DNA of 64,000 nt, from assembly GCF_007827975.1 (NCBI RefSeq), contig NZ_VITT01000005.1; one strand, 5' to 3'. This stretch comes from Nitrospirillum viridazoti (lineage in GTDB: Bacteria; Pseudomonadota; Alphaproteobacteria; Azospirillales; Azospirillaceae). Of this stretch, positions 6,720 through 13,992 are shown one piece after another. The translations under genes and the position numbers were made by a program. The notes beneath the pieces were generated by a model. It was given only the letters and a program-made list of their open reading frames with translations. It did not search any database and was not told where the DNA came from. How positions within the stretch are numbered: the first letter of the stretch is position 1; each line of letters starts with the position of its first letter.

Positions 6720-8801
6720 ATGAGGATAACTCTTCGAATAATTTTAGGCACAGCAATAGCCTGTCTATCATCAGCGGCATGGGCGCAAACAGGTTGGCTC
6801 TCGAGCACAAATTCCATGCAGGCCCAAATCGGAGGTGCTCCAGCGCCTGCTTCGGTTGACGCTGGAGGTTACACCGGGACTGGCTCGAATCTGTCCGTCC
6901 TATCTCCTGGCAGTACGTTGGCTCGAAGCCTTGCGGCCCGCGCCGGCGAAGTCGTGGATGTTTTGGACTACGGCGCGAAGTGTGACGGAGCCACGGACGA
7001 TACAACCGCACTGCAGGCGGCATTCACCGCCGGCGCCGGTAAGACGATCCAGTTCCCCGCCGGCACATGTCTGTTCACATCGCTTACGCTAAAGGGGACC
7101 GGAACTTTGGTGCAGGGGCGCGGCCGCGATGCCTCCTGGTTGCGATCCACCAGCGCCGCCGGTGACAGCATCACGGTTGGCGACGATGGCCACGGCACGT
7201 CAGTCGCCACCTACAACTATGTCTTCCGCGATTTAACAATCTTTCCCAATATCAACAAGACGAGCGGATTCAATGTTCACTTGAAGAATGTACTTAGCGT
7301 CTACTTTAATTCGGTATCAATGGGTAGCGACCTGACTTACGCCTATATTGGGAATTATATATGGGGTGGAATTTGGGCTGATTACGCTGGTGGCGTGCAC
7401 CTGGAACAGATGGAGGTCTTCGCCAAGCAATACGGCTTTAAACTGAATGGCTCGGTGGACAGCGCGATCCACTTCACGAACCTGAGGCGCGCTCAGACAA
7501 ACTTGTATATGGCCGGTGGTGTAAGTGGATTCCACTGCACACAGTCCGGGATGGTCGAGGGCGCAAACAACATGGTCGTGGACAATTCCGTCGACACGAC
7601 GACGCCTAACCATGTGAATTTTTTCGGAACCAGTTGTGCGTTTGACACTTCATCTTCTGACAATGTTGTCATCAACACACCCTTGGGCGGTTTAAACGCC
7701 TGGTTCTTTACCGGCGCCAGCATCGCCACCGAAAATGGGGATGCGATCAAGGTGGTGTCAGCGCCCAACGATAGCCGCCTACTATTCGATAATACAGCAA
7801 TCGGCTCATACAGCGGTACCGGCATAGGGCACGGTATCCACCTGCTGGACAGCAGCGTTTCTGTCCAAGCGACGGGCAGCACGGTGATTTGCTGCAATAC
7901 TGGCTACGGCGTCTACGCCGATTATGCGAGTCCTGCATCGGCGCCCGTATACATCGATGCCTCGGTGATCTGGTCAGTTTCCAGCCGTGGAAATAACCTG
8001 GGTAACACGAACTTTCCCCTCTCCTATGTCAAGTCGGGCGCCCCAGGCAACGCGACGCTGATAGGCAATTCCACTGAGGGCGACAGTGTTCATGTGGTCG
8101 GCTGCGGCGGCCCCTGCGCCAGCCAGATCGAGCTAAAGGGTGGTGTTTCCGGTGGTGGTCCCCAGATCACCGCAGTTGGCGGCGGCCCGCTGACATTGGC
8201 CACCGACGGCTCTGCAGTGAAGGTGAACAACTCCCTTTATGTCGGCAATCTTTCACCTACGAAGCCGGTATGTTCGGACGCCAGCAAGCTCCTGGCCACC
8301 ACCTGTGGCAACACGCAGGCGGTGAGTGGCGTTGCCGCCATCGTCTGGACTGGCCTCAGCGGATACGACACGTACCTGGTTGACTGCACAGGCATTCAAC
8401 CCAGCAGCGATGGGGCTTCCTGGCAGCTGCTGGTCGGATATGGCACGACGCCGACTTTTATCACGTCCTATCAATTTAACTGGATGATGCAATCCACGGC
8501 CCCGGCGACGACAAACAGCGGAGGGAACGGTGATCCACAGGCCGACCTATCCGCGCAGGTTGGCCTGACCAATAACACCGCCTACGCAGCCGCGGGACGC
8601 ATCTGGGTAACCAACGCGCAGTCATCCACCAGCTACAAGCATATCCGTGCTGAAACGGAATGGGCGGGGGCCACCGGCGTGATCTATCAAGGGACCCTGA
8701 CGTATCACGTTGCCAACACTGCGCCGATTACGGCCGTCAAAATCCAAATGAGCACCGGCAACATTAGCGGGTCTTGCACGCTGCGTGGCGGAGCGAGCTG
8801 A
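6720..8801 (+). CDS. Exported pectate-lyase-fold tailspike-like protein
   Basis: The 693-residue protein has a Sec signal peptide (cleavage after AWAQ, near residue 23) and GGAG 9 bases before the ATG. Residues about 75-400 match the parallel beta-helix or pectate-lyase superfamily entry found in phage tailspikes: VLDYGAKCDGATDDTTALQAAF, then GKTIQFPAGT and repeated short strands. The C-terminal 200 residues form a separate domain with TGxxxY-type strands, a typical receptor-binding or trimerisation part. Tailspikes of this fold bind or cut surface polysaccharides; no catalytic residues can be named. Like the gene at 4911 it is exported, and the two may be related surface proteins carried by the island. 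Confidence 0.7.
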   Translation: MRITLRIILGTAIACLSSAAWAQTGWLSSTNSMQAQIGGAPAPASVDAGGYTGTGSNLSVLSPGSTLARSLAARAGEVVDVLDYGAKCDGATDDTTALQAAFTAGAGKTIQFPAGTCLFTSLTLKGTGTLVQGRGRDASWLRSTSAAGDSITVGDDGHGTSVATYNYVFRDLTIFPNINKTSGFNVHLKNVLSVYFNSVSMGSDLTYAYIGNYIWGGIWADYAGGVHLEQMEVFAKQYGFKLNGSVDSAIHFTNLRRAQTNLYMAGGVSGFHCTQSGMVEGANNMVVDNSVDTTTPNHVNFFGTSCAFDTSSSDNVVINTPLGGLNAWFFTGASIATENGDAIKVVSAPNDSRLLFDNTAIGSYSGTGIGHGIHLLDSSVSVQATGSTVICCNTGYGVYADYASPASAPVYIDASVIWSVSSRGNNLGNTNFPLSYVKSGAPGNATLIGNSTEGDSVHVVGCGGPCASQIELKGGVSGGGPQITAVGGGPLTLATDGSAVKVNNSLYVGNLSPTKPVCSDASKLLATTCGNTQAVSGVAAIVWTGLSGYDTYLVDCTGIQPSSDGASWQLLVGYGTTPTFITSYQFNWMMQSTAPATTNSGGNGDPQADLSAQVGLTNNTAYAAAGRIWVTNAQSSTSYKHIRAETEWAGATGVIYQGTLTYHVANTAPITAVKIQMSTGNISGSCTLRGGAS

Positions 8802-8860
8802 TAATCACGGGATGCCAGAGACTGCCCGCATGGGCCGATAGCGGCTGATGCAATGTGTGT

Positions 8861-8897
8861 GGATAGGGAGAGACAGGAGAACTGCCGCTCCCTATCC
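8861..8897 (+). terminator. Stem-loop after the tailspike-like gene
   Basis: Arms GGATAGGGAG and CTCCCTATCC pair perfectly over 17 bases, 60 bases after the stop codon at 8801. There is no U-run, so it may protect the 3' end or aid Rho-dependent ending rather than act as an intrinsic terminator. Confidence 0.45.
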
Positions 8898-9098
8898 CGC
8901 AGCAGGCTAGGGGCCGCTCCCTACTAGGGCACCGACACCACCGGCGCCGACGACAAGGCTGCAGCCTGAAGCTGGGCGTCACCGGAATTCCGAGGACGGG
9001 GAGTTTGCACCGCCGTAGTGCAAATTCGCGGGACGCTGGGCATGGATTTTTGGGCAAGTTGCCCACCTTTTTGCGGTCCCCCGATCTGGGGAGATCAA

Positions 9099-9117
9099 AT
9101 CCGAAATGATTTCGGAT
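9099..9117. promoter_or_regulatory. Perfect 9-bp palindrome, operator-like
   Basis: ATCCGAAAT and ATTTCGGAT flank a single central G. The one-base centre cannot form a good hairpin, so a dimeric DNA-binding protein site is more likely. No neighbouring start codon clearly belongs to it. Confidence 0.4.
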
Positions 9118-9278
9118 CCGCCCCCGCAATCCGGTCGGCTCGCCGTGCCCGTGCGGCGCCTATTTACCCCCAAACGGGGGAGAACCGCCGAGGTCTATCC
9201 AAAGTTGGAGACACCCTCGCCAGCCGAGCGGGCCCTATTCACCCGACGCCGGAAAGAGCTCTACGAGGCGTAGGGTGG

Positions 9279-9881
9279 TCACACAACTGATCGCTGCGGA
9301 AAGCGCTCGATCACTCTCACGCCGGTCAATCGACGCCGATCCACCAGATATTCCGCTTCCTCCATGTCATCGCCCAACATGGCCGGAGAGCAGATGATGG
9401 CATCTGGGGGCGCGAAGGTCTCCAGCAGGACGGAACCGCCGACGGAGGTTTGGTGCTCTCCGCGGGCGAATCCCTCTGCCACGTCTCTCGCGGTCGACCA
9501 GGACATCCCATAGGAGCGGCGCCGGCGATTAAACGCTCTGTCTCCCCGATACAGGGTGACCGGCGGCCCGGCGTAGCGCGGCAAAAGGACCCTTAGCCCT
9601 CCTAGCAGAAGGGAGTCGTCGTTCACTCTGTCACGAAGGTCATCGCCACGTGTGACCCATTGTTCAAGAAAATGGACCCGAGTTATATCCGGCACCACCT
9701 GAAGCCGAGCGCATCGTTGGAAGGCGAGTCTCCAAGCTCCGTGACCGTCAACCTCAATCGCCGCCTGTTGCAATCGGCGGATATCTCCAGCTCTGGCCGC
9801 ATCGGCATATTCGACCGCCGATGCCTTCGACATGCCCAGGCGGTCTGCGATAAGCGCCTGAATTTCTGCCGTGTCACGCAT
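9279..9881 (-). CDS. ADP-ribosyltransferase-like protein paired with an Xre repressor
   Basis: The ATG at 9881 overlaps the end of the xre gene by 8 bases. An upstream frame to 9944 reads through that gene and was rejected. The 200-residue product has a helical N-terminal half, then motifs in the order of R-S-E ADP-ribosyltransferases: YRG (Arg112), SWS (127-129) followed by DVAEGFA, and an acidic EAE (175-177) before YLVD. ARTs transfer ADP-ribose from NAD+ to a protein or nucleic acid, or degrade NAD+. Whether this protein is active is unproven. Coupling to an Xre gene under twin operators suggests a toxin-antitoxin, defence or phage takeover role. A plain hypothetical phage protein is the alternative. 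Confidence 0.55.
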   Translation of the reverse strand: MRDTAEIQALIADRLGMSKASAVEYADAARAGDIRRLQQAAIEVDGHGAWRLAFQRCARLQVVPDITRVHFLEQWVTRGDDLRDRVNDDSLLLGGLRVLLPRYAGPPVTLYRGDRAFNRRRRSYGMSWSTARDVAEGFARGEHQTSVGGSVLLETFAPPDAIICSPAMLGDDMEEAEYLVDRRRLTGVRVIERFPQRSVV

Positions 9882-10113
9882 CTGCGTTGCTCTTCCGCAG
9901 CCGCACCCCAGCCCCACCCCCATTCTCAGGGATGAACTCGACACCGGCCGCCTCTAGGGCAGTGCGGAGTTTGGCCAGGGTTTCGGGTGTCGTCTCGACG
10001 CCCCCGCGCTCAAAACGGTTAACGGTTGCCACCCCAACACCCGCGGATGCTGCAAGTTGGGACGCATTCCAGTCTAGGGCTGCACGGGCCATTCGGCATT
10101 GGGCTGGTGTCAT
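9874..10113 (-). CDS. Xre/Cro-type transcriptional repressor
   Basis: The 79-residue protein is a single HTH_3 domain: QCRMARAALDWNASQLAASAGVGVATVNRFERG, then a helix and a GVEFI strand, as in short phage Cro/Xre regulators. No ribosome site precedes its ATG. Instead, a promoter-like TTGCGT-N17-TAATTT places transcription start at or next to the ATG, so the mRNA may be leaderless. Two sites with the same geometry (GTGAT-N9-ATCAC) lie directly upstream and probably bind this protein for autoregulation and control of the divergent operon at 10266. It overlaps the ART-like gene and could be its antitoxin or only its repressor. Confidence 0.75.
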   Translation of the reverse strand: MTPAQCRMARAALDWNASQLAASAGVGVATVNRFERGGVETTPETLAKLRTALEAAGVEFIPENGGGAGVRLRKSNADA

Positions 10114-10116
10114 CGT

Positions 10117-10180
10117 GTGATCAAATTACAATCACGGAAGGCTTGACGCAAGCCCGGCATCGTGATTGAAATTACATCAC
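10117..10180. promoter_or_regulatory. Divergent promoter with two matched operators
   Basis: Operator 1 (10117-10135) and operator 2 (10162-10180) are both GTGAT-N9-ATCAC with a similar AT-rich core. Between them, back-to-back -35 boxes overlap: TTGACG on the plus strand (10143-10148) and TTGCGT on the minus strand (10145-10150). The minus -10 TAATTT sits inside operator 1, so a bound repressor would block it. A plus -10 is weaker and lies in operator 2. This is the layout of a lambda-like switch driving xre-ART one way and the 10266 operon the other. Confidence 0.7.
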
Positions 10181-10265
10181 GGCCTCTCAATGAGGCGGCC
10201 GGGCGGGAAGGTGGAAGCTCCCGCGCCCGGCCTCACCACAACCGACCTGGATAGGAGGACGGCCG

Positions 10266-10508
10266 ATGGCTGTTTCCCAACATACCCGAACTTTGCCTGG
10301 CGCGCGGCAAATCCTGGCGCACATGCCCCGGTCGACCATCCACGCGGCCATAGACGCCCTGATGGACGAACTCGACCGCAGGGACGTTCCAACCGAAGAC
10401 CTTGAACCTGAGACGCTGGAGGAAGACGACGCGGCCGAGGAGCCGGGCGACATCTTCGGCGGCTGCCTGGTGCCGTCCGCTCAGACGGAGGGTCTGCGCC
10501 ATGGCTGA
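10266..10508 (+). CDS. Small acidic protein, first gene of the divergent operon
   Basis: The 80-residue protein follows AGGAGG by 5 bases. It contains a helix-rich start (RQILAHMPRSTIHAAIDALMDELDRRD) and a strongly acidic second half (EDLEPETLEEDDAAEEPGD). No domain is recognised. It is read away from the xre repressor under the twin operators, and its stop overlaps the start of the next gene by 8 bases, so three genes form one unit. Its acidic nature could suit a DNA-mimic or protein-binding role, but this is speculation. Confidence 0.6.
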   Translation: MAVSQHTRTLPGARQILAHMPRSTIHAAIDALMDELDRRDVPTEDLEPETLEEDDAAEEPGDIFGGCLVPSAQTEGLRHG

Positions 10509-11010
10509 GCCCAAGACCAGGGGAACGACGCGCCGCGCCTTCCTGCCGGCGCTGGCCGCTGGTGCCGCCGTCATTACTGTCCCCGCCACCGCGCCTGTTT
10601 TTGCCACCGTGGCAAAAAATCCCGCCCTTGATCCTGACGCCGAGCTGCTACAGGCATGGGAAAGGTGGACCGTACTAATGTCAAAAGCCTACGCCTTACC
10701 GGCGACAGAAGGGTGGGAATCACCAGTGACAGAAGCCGCACTTGACGCCGTGGAAGCCGCGGAGGCGGCGTTCCGCGCCATCCCCGCCCGCACGCCGGCT
10801 GGCTTCGCGCTTAAACTTAAGTTGCTGTGGTTGGACCTGAACGGCCGGAATTATGTCGGGGATTACATCTTCGACGGCATTCCAATGGGGAACCAAGCCG
10901 AACAAGATGACCTGAAACAGTACTACCTTACCGGCGTCTGGGGTCAAGCCGCCGACTTGGCCGACGCATTCCTGGCCGCAATCCAGCAGTGTGAAGGAGT
11001 TGCAGCATGA
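10501..11010 (+). CDS. Twin-arginine exported protein of unknown function, copy A
   Basis: Starting at 10501, inside the end of the previous gene, the 169-residue protein has a Tat-type leader: TTRRAF, a hydrophobic stretch (LPALAAGAAVITVPA) and a likely cut near residue 36. The mature part is helical, with ELLQAWERW, a conserved-looking EAAEAAFRAIPARTPAGFALKLKLLWL and an acidic C-terminus. The next gene encodes a protein of the same design, so the pair arose by duplication. No enzyme motif is visible. A four-base ATGA overlap joins them. Similar small twin-arginine helical proteins occur in alphaproteobacterial prophages (from memory); the function is unknown. Confidence 0.65.
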   Translation: MAEPKTRGTTRRAFLPALAAGAAVITVPATAPVFATVAKNPALDPDAELLQAWERWTVLMSKAYALPATEGWESPVTEAALDAVEAAEAAFRAIPARTPAGFALKLKLLWLDLNGRNYVGDYIFDGIPMGNQAEQDDLKQYYLTGVWGQAADLADAFLAAIQQCEGVAA

Positions 11011-11546
11011 ACGCCATCAGCCGCCGCGCCTTGATCGTGGGCGCAGCCGTGGCGACAGTCGTGGCGCCCAGCGCCGCGCTTGCCACCCAAGGTGCCGACG
11101 CTGCCCTGTTCCAGGCCTTCAACGACTGGGCGGCGGCATACCGTGACCTCGGCGAAATCGGTGACGACGATGATGCCTATCGCCGCATCGACAACGCCGA
11201 AGACCGCCTCATGGCGATCGTTCCTCAGACGGTCGAGGGTATGAAGGCCAAGGCCCGGTGGGTATGGGCCCACATTGACGGCAGCACCCAGGCCGCAGAC
11301 CAGGCAACCCGAGGGGAGGCCGTGCAACCCCCGAGCGACAGCGATCGGTGGCTGCAGGCTCTGTGGGGCTTGGCCCACGGCATGCCGGTGCGTCCGGTGC
11401 CCTTCTGGGGTTCTCCGGGCCAAGGGGCTGCCATCATGACTACCCCCCCTTCCCACCGTCGCGCTGGGCCCGAAGAACGCCAGCCACTTGGTGGACCTAT
11501 CCACACCGTGGACCCTGGTCCACCTGGAGTGTCGGAAGCAGTATGA
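11007..11546 (+). CDS. Twin-arginine exported protein of unknown function, copy B
   Basis: The 179-residue frame begins with a Tat-type leader (ISRRALIVGAAVATVVAPSAALA). Its body parallels copy A: ALFQAFNDWAAAY for ELLQAWERW, and NAEDRLMAIVPQTVEGMKAKARWVW for the EAAEAAF...LKLLWL segment. After residue about 145 the sequence turns into low-complexity Pro/Gly/Arg text that looks out of frame. The natural sequence seems to continue in the +1 frame into the reading frame ending at 11730, after a run of seven C at about 11443. One more C would join them into a protein of about 240 residues. This could be a real frameshift mutation, slippage or a sequence error. Confidence 0.6.
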   Translation: MNAISRRALIVGAAVATVVAPSAALATQGADAALFQAFNDWAAAYRDLGEIGDDDDAYRRIDNAEDRLMAIVPQTVEGMKAKARWVWAHIDGSTQAADQATRGEAVQPPSDSDRWLQALWGLAHGMPVRPVPFWGSPGQGAAIMTTPPSHRRAGPEERQPLGGPIHTVDPGPPGVSEAV

Positions 11547-11730
11547 AATGAAGTCCGCAGTGCACATGATAGCCGGTCGGACCACCATAGCGGCGGATGC
11601 CCTTATCACTGTGGGCGACAAGAGCCTGAAATGCCGGGTCTATGCCGATGACGACCTGCTTGCGGACATCGTGTTCGGCTCAGACTTGGCTGCGCACTTC
11701 GGGTTAGCCGGGGAGCTCGCCATGGCGTGA
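11488..11730 (+). CDS. Small protein, possible continuation or separate gene after a frameshift
   Basis: This frame overlaps the end of the previous one and has only TTG or GTG starts (11488, 11491). It encodes about 80 residues with a well-formed beta/alpha pattern: LVDLSTPWTLVHLECRKQYEM, AADALITVGDKSLKCRVYADD, and DIVFGSDLAAHFGLAGEL. The frame stays open back to a TGA at 11437, right where an ATG in the neighbouring frame (11436) precedes seven C. With one extra C, that ATG or the upstream Tat protein would read directly into it. The intact ancestral gene may therefore be about 97 residues from 11436. No family is recognised. Confidence 0.45.
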   Translation: MVDLSTPWTLVHLECRKQYEMKSAVHMIAGRTTIAADALITVGDKSLKCRVYADDDLLADIVFGSDLAAHFGLAGELAMA

Positions 11731-11787
11731 CGGTGGGTGCTTCGCAAGGGCCGCACCCTTTCTTAAAACCACAGATGGATCGAAGCG

Positions 11788-12012
11788 ATGACTAGCACAA
11801 AGGTAGCCTGGACCGTCGCTGAGTTCGGCCAAGCCACCAGCCTGGGCAAGACCAAGATCTACGGCCTGATGAACGACGGCACCATCACCAGCTGTAAGGT
11901 GGGTGGAAAGCGCCTCATCACGGTCTCTCCGGCCGAGTTTCTGCAGGCTATGCCAAATGCCTCACCCGCAGCTGGGCGCATCGGCTCGCCTGATTTTTAT
12001 GAGGGTGAATAG
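11788..12012 (+). CDS. AlpA/excisionase-like helix-turn-helix protein, second copy
   Basis: This 74-residue protein shows the HTH_17 layout: WTVAEFGQATSLGKTKIYGLMNDGTITSCKVGGKRLIT, then a short helix. It resembles the product of the gene at 156 in design but not closely in sequence, which suggests a second element or a second regulator. No good ribosome site is visible; GATCGAAGCG lies just before the ATG. Such proteins regulate excision or early genes. It stands alone, followed by a hairpin and 550 bases without a gene. Confidence 0.7.
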   Translation: MTSTKVAWTVAEFGQATSLGKTKIYGLMNDGTITSCKVGGKRLITVSPAEFLQAMPNASPAAGRIGSPDFYEGE

Positions 12013-12563
12013 TCGCCTTTGAAGAATGGCCCTGATCGGCGCGAGGGCGGCCCTGCGCCAACTGTCACGCCACCCTCTCGCCCAGGCGCGACAGTTCTCA
12101 AACCGTGGGTCCCCTGGTAGACCACTCCCATTTTTGACGCTTGGGCGAAGAGCGCTTGCCCAGAAAAGTTCAATATTTGCAGATCGATAGCGACTCGCTG
12201 TCGAGAGTCGCCCGCAATAGTGCACAGAACGCCCCAGGAACGGACCGGCAACCGGAGTTTGTTAGCGCCACAATCGTTCGCGCCCTGTTCACCCCTATCC
12301 CCCATCCGCCATTCTGGGGCTCGTCAGAAGGTTCAAGTGGGGTTTCAACTAGAACTAGGCTTCAATCAACGCCCACTGAAACCTCCTGTCCAGGCTTCCG
12401 GTAGGGCAAACATAATCCTTGCTGAATCCGCGCCGCCTTCCTGGTGACTGTCCCAAACTCAGGCTGCTCCAGCCTGAATGGCGCTAGGGAAAGCAGTGCA
12501 GGTCATTGCTAGCCATGGTGGCTGTGGCGTAATATTTCGTGCAAAACGTGCGGAGTATTAACC
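12013..12563. other. Intergenic region with two stem-loops, no supported gene
   Basis: The 551 bases have only short frames without ribosome sites. Two stems are visible: 12060-12096 (AACTGTC/GACAGTT arms extended by CGCC/GGCG) and 12190-12211 (GCGACTC/GAGTCGC). Neither has a U-run. An AT-richer patch lies at about 12130-12185. Confidence 0.5.
12060..12096 (+). terminator. Stem-loop after the AlpA-like gene
   Basis: Arms AACTGTCACGCC and GGCGCGACAGTT pair with one mismatch over a 13-base loop, 48 bases after the stop at 12012. There is no U-run, so intrinsic termination is uncertain. Confidence 0.35.
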
Positions 12564-13418
12564 ATGGAATGCCTGGGATGGGCCGCATTGATCGCCTTTC
12601 TATTTGGATTGGCGACTTTACTGATCCCCCAGCGCCGGCTGAGCGGGCATGTACGGAATGGCGGCGTCTTGACTGGCATTTTTGGTCTGGGCACCATGGT
12701 TGGCTTGGCGGCGCTGGATCATAGGGACGAGAGCAGAGATGCACTGGCTACATCCGCCTCGCCAGCGCCCGCTGTGGCAGCTGCACCGGTGATGCAAGAG
12801 CAGCTCCCCAAAGAAGCGGCCCCAAAGACAGAGCGCATCGACGCCGGCCAGCAGAAACCCGAATTTGCCAAGGGCACCAATGTTGAAAGGGAACGAAAAA
12901 GGGACGACTTCGTGCGCATTGGACAGATTGGCGTACTTTCCGCGCCAGCTATCGTCTGTCCCAACAGGAAAGCTCTGGAGGACATGCTGGACGGCCTAGC
13001 TAAAGCACAGGCAGCAAATGATAGCCCGGGCGTCAAGGAAGCACTGTCGGGGGCGCTCCTTATAGGTGGCTGCCGCCCCAGTGAGAAGGGGGATGTCGTC
13101 CGCGTGATCGACACCGCTGGATTCCTGACTCCGATTTATCAAGTCAGGTTCGTGAAGGATGACCGGGCATATTGGATTGCGGCTGACCAGGTCGCTCCCG
13201 CGGCCGATGAGCTGGCACAAGAAACAAGCCAGATTGAGCAGGCAAAGCGGCAACTTCAGGAGGCGTTGAAGGATCCCGAGAAAGTTGCCCTGATGGAGTG
13301 CCTAGGGATCAAGATTTATGAGGACCCGCAACCAGCGGGGCACCCGCCATCGGCAGCGCGATGTAGGGAAATCGCGACGAAGAACAATTTACCGCTGGAT
13401 GAATTCGCGATAAAATAA
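12564..13418 (+). CDS. Membrane-anchored protein of unknown function
   Basis: The 284-residue protein starts with two hydrophobic segments (residues about 4-22 and 33-50) separated by a basic loop, so it is probably anchored in the inner membrane. An Ala/Pro-rich linker and a charged region (VERERKRDDFVRIG) follow. The domain from about residue 125 has paired cysteines (VCPNRKALEDML and GGCRPSEKGD) and strands ending in YQVRFVKDDRAYWIAADQV, resembling an SH3-like fold. A C-terminal helix carries further Cys residues (MECLGIK, ARCREIA). No family is recognised with confidence. It stands alone, just before a host-like gene fragment that abuts its stop codon. Confidence 0.55.
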   Translation: MECLGWAALIAFLFGLATLLIPQRRLSGHVRNGGVLTGIFGLGTMVGLAALDHRDESRDALATSASPAPAVAAAPVMQEQLPKEAAPKTERIDAGQQKPEFAKGTNVERERKRDDFVRIGQIGVLSAPAIVCPNRKALEDMLDGLAKAQAANDSPGVKEALSGALLIGGCRPSEKGDVVRVIDTAGFLTPIYQVRFVKDDRAYWIAADQVAPAADELAQETSQIEQAKRQLQEALKDPEKVALMECLGIKIYEDPQPAGHPPSAARCREIATKNNLPLDEFAIK

Positions 13419-13421
13419 GCG

Positions 13422-13992
13422 CGTATGTGGGCGGTCACCATCAGAGGGCTTGCCCCAGTGCGCAATGCCGCCCAGGCGGCCATGTGGTGGAAACGCCAGG
13501 TGGGCATACCCAGGGCCGCCGACAGCTCACCCACCGCCGTGCCGGCCGACACCACCAGGTCCAGCCCGGCCAACAGCGCCGCGCCCCCCTCCTGATCGTC
13601 GCGCAGGTCCAGGTCTTCCCACAGACGCAGGGTCACGCCGGTGGCGGCGGTGACCTCAGCCATTTCCGCCGCGGCGTCGCCGGCGCGGGCGTCGTACTGC
13701 AGCACCACGAAATGGATGTCCGGCACCGTCAGCAGGGGCACCATCTGCATCAGAGTCAGGTACAGGTTCTGCCGCCCCAGGCTGCGCAGGCCGCTGCGCC
13801 AGCTCAGGCCCACCTTCAGGCCCGGGCCCAGCGCCGTCAGGCGATCCGCCCACAGGGCGGCCAGGGCGTGGTAGGCCGTCAGATAGGCCGGCAGGCCGCT
13901 GGCAAAGCGGGCGAGATTTGGCCGCAGCAGGGCCGGCAGGTCCCCCGCCGACAGGGCGGCGTCGGCCGCCAGCGCGGCAACAGGCGCGCCTA
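13422..13992 (-). pseudogene. Internal fragment of a TPR/heptosyltransferase-type glycosyltransferase gene
   Basis: On the minus strand an open frame reads through LPALLRPNLARFASGLPAYL, then KVGLSWRSG, VPDIHFVVLQYD, VTLRLWEDLDLRDD, LDLVVSAGTAVGELSAALGMPTW and HHMAAWAALRTG. These are the C-terminal signatures of tetratricopeptide or ADP-heptose-type glycosyltransferases (donor-site D, GT pairs, alternating beta/alpha). Both ends are missing. At 13990 the frame runs into the stop of the terminase-like gene, and at about 13420 it runs into the antisense end of the membrane-protein gene. It has no start codon or ribosome site of its own. I infer a host gene piece stranded by insertion, deletion or capture. 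Confidence 0.7.

Larger units (their letters stand above)
8802..9278. other. Intergenic region with a hairpin, direct repeat and palindrome
   Basis: No supported gene lies in these 477 bases; short frames on both strands lack ribosome sites and known motifs. The region holds a stem-loop at 8861-8897, a direct repeat GCCGCTCCCTA at 8884 and 8913, and a 19-base palindrome at 9099-9117. Confidence 0.55.

Noticed and set aside
8764..9290. Short frames in the gap after the tailspike-like gene
   Set aside because: None has a ribosome site, family motif or consistent codon use.
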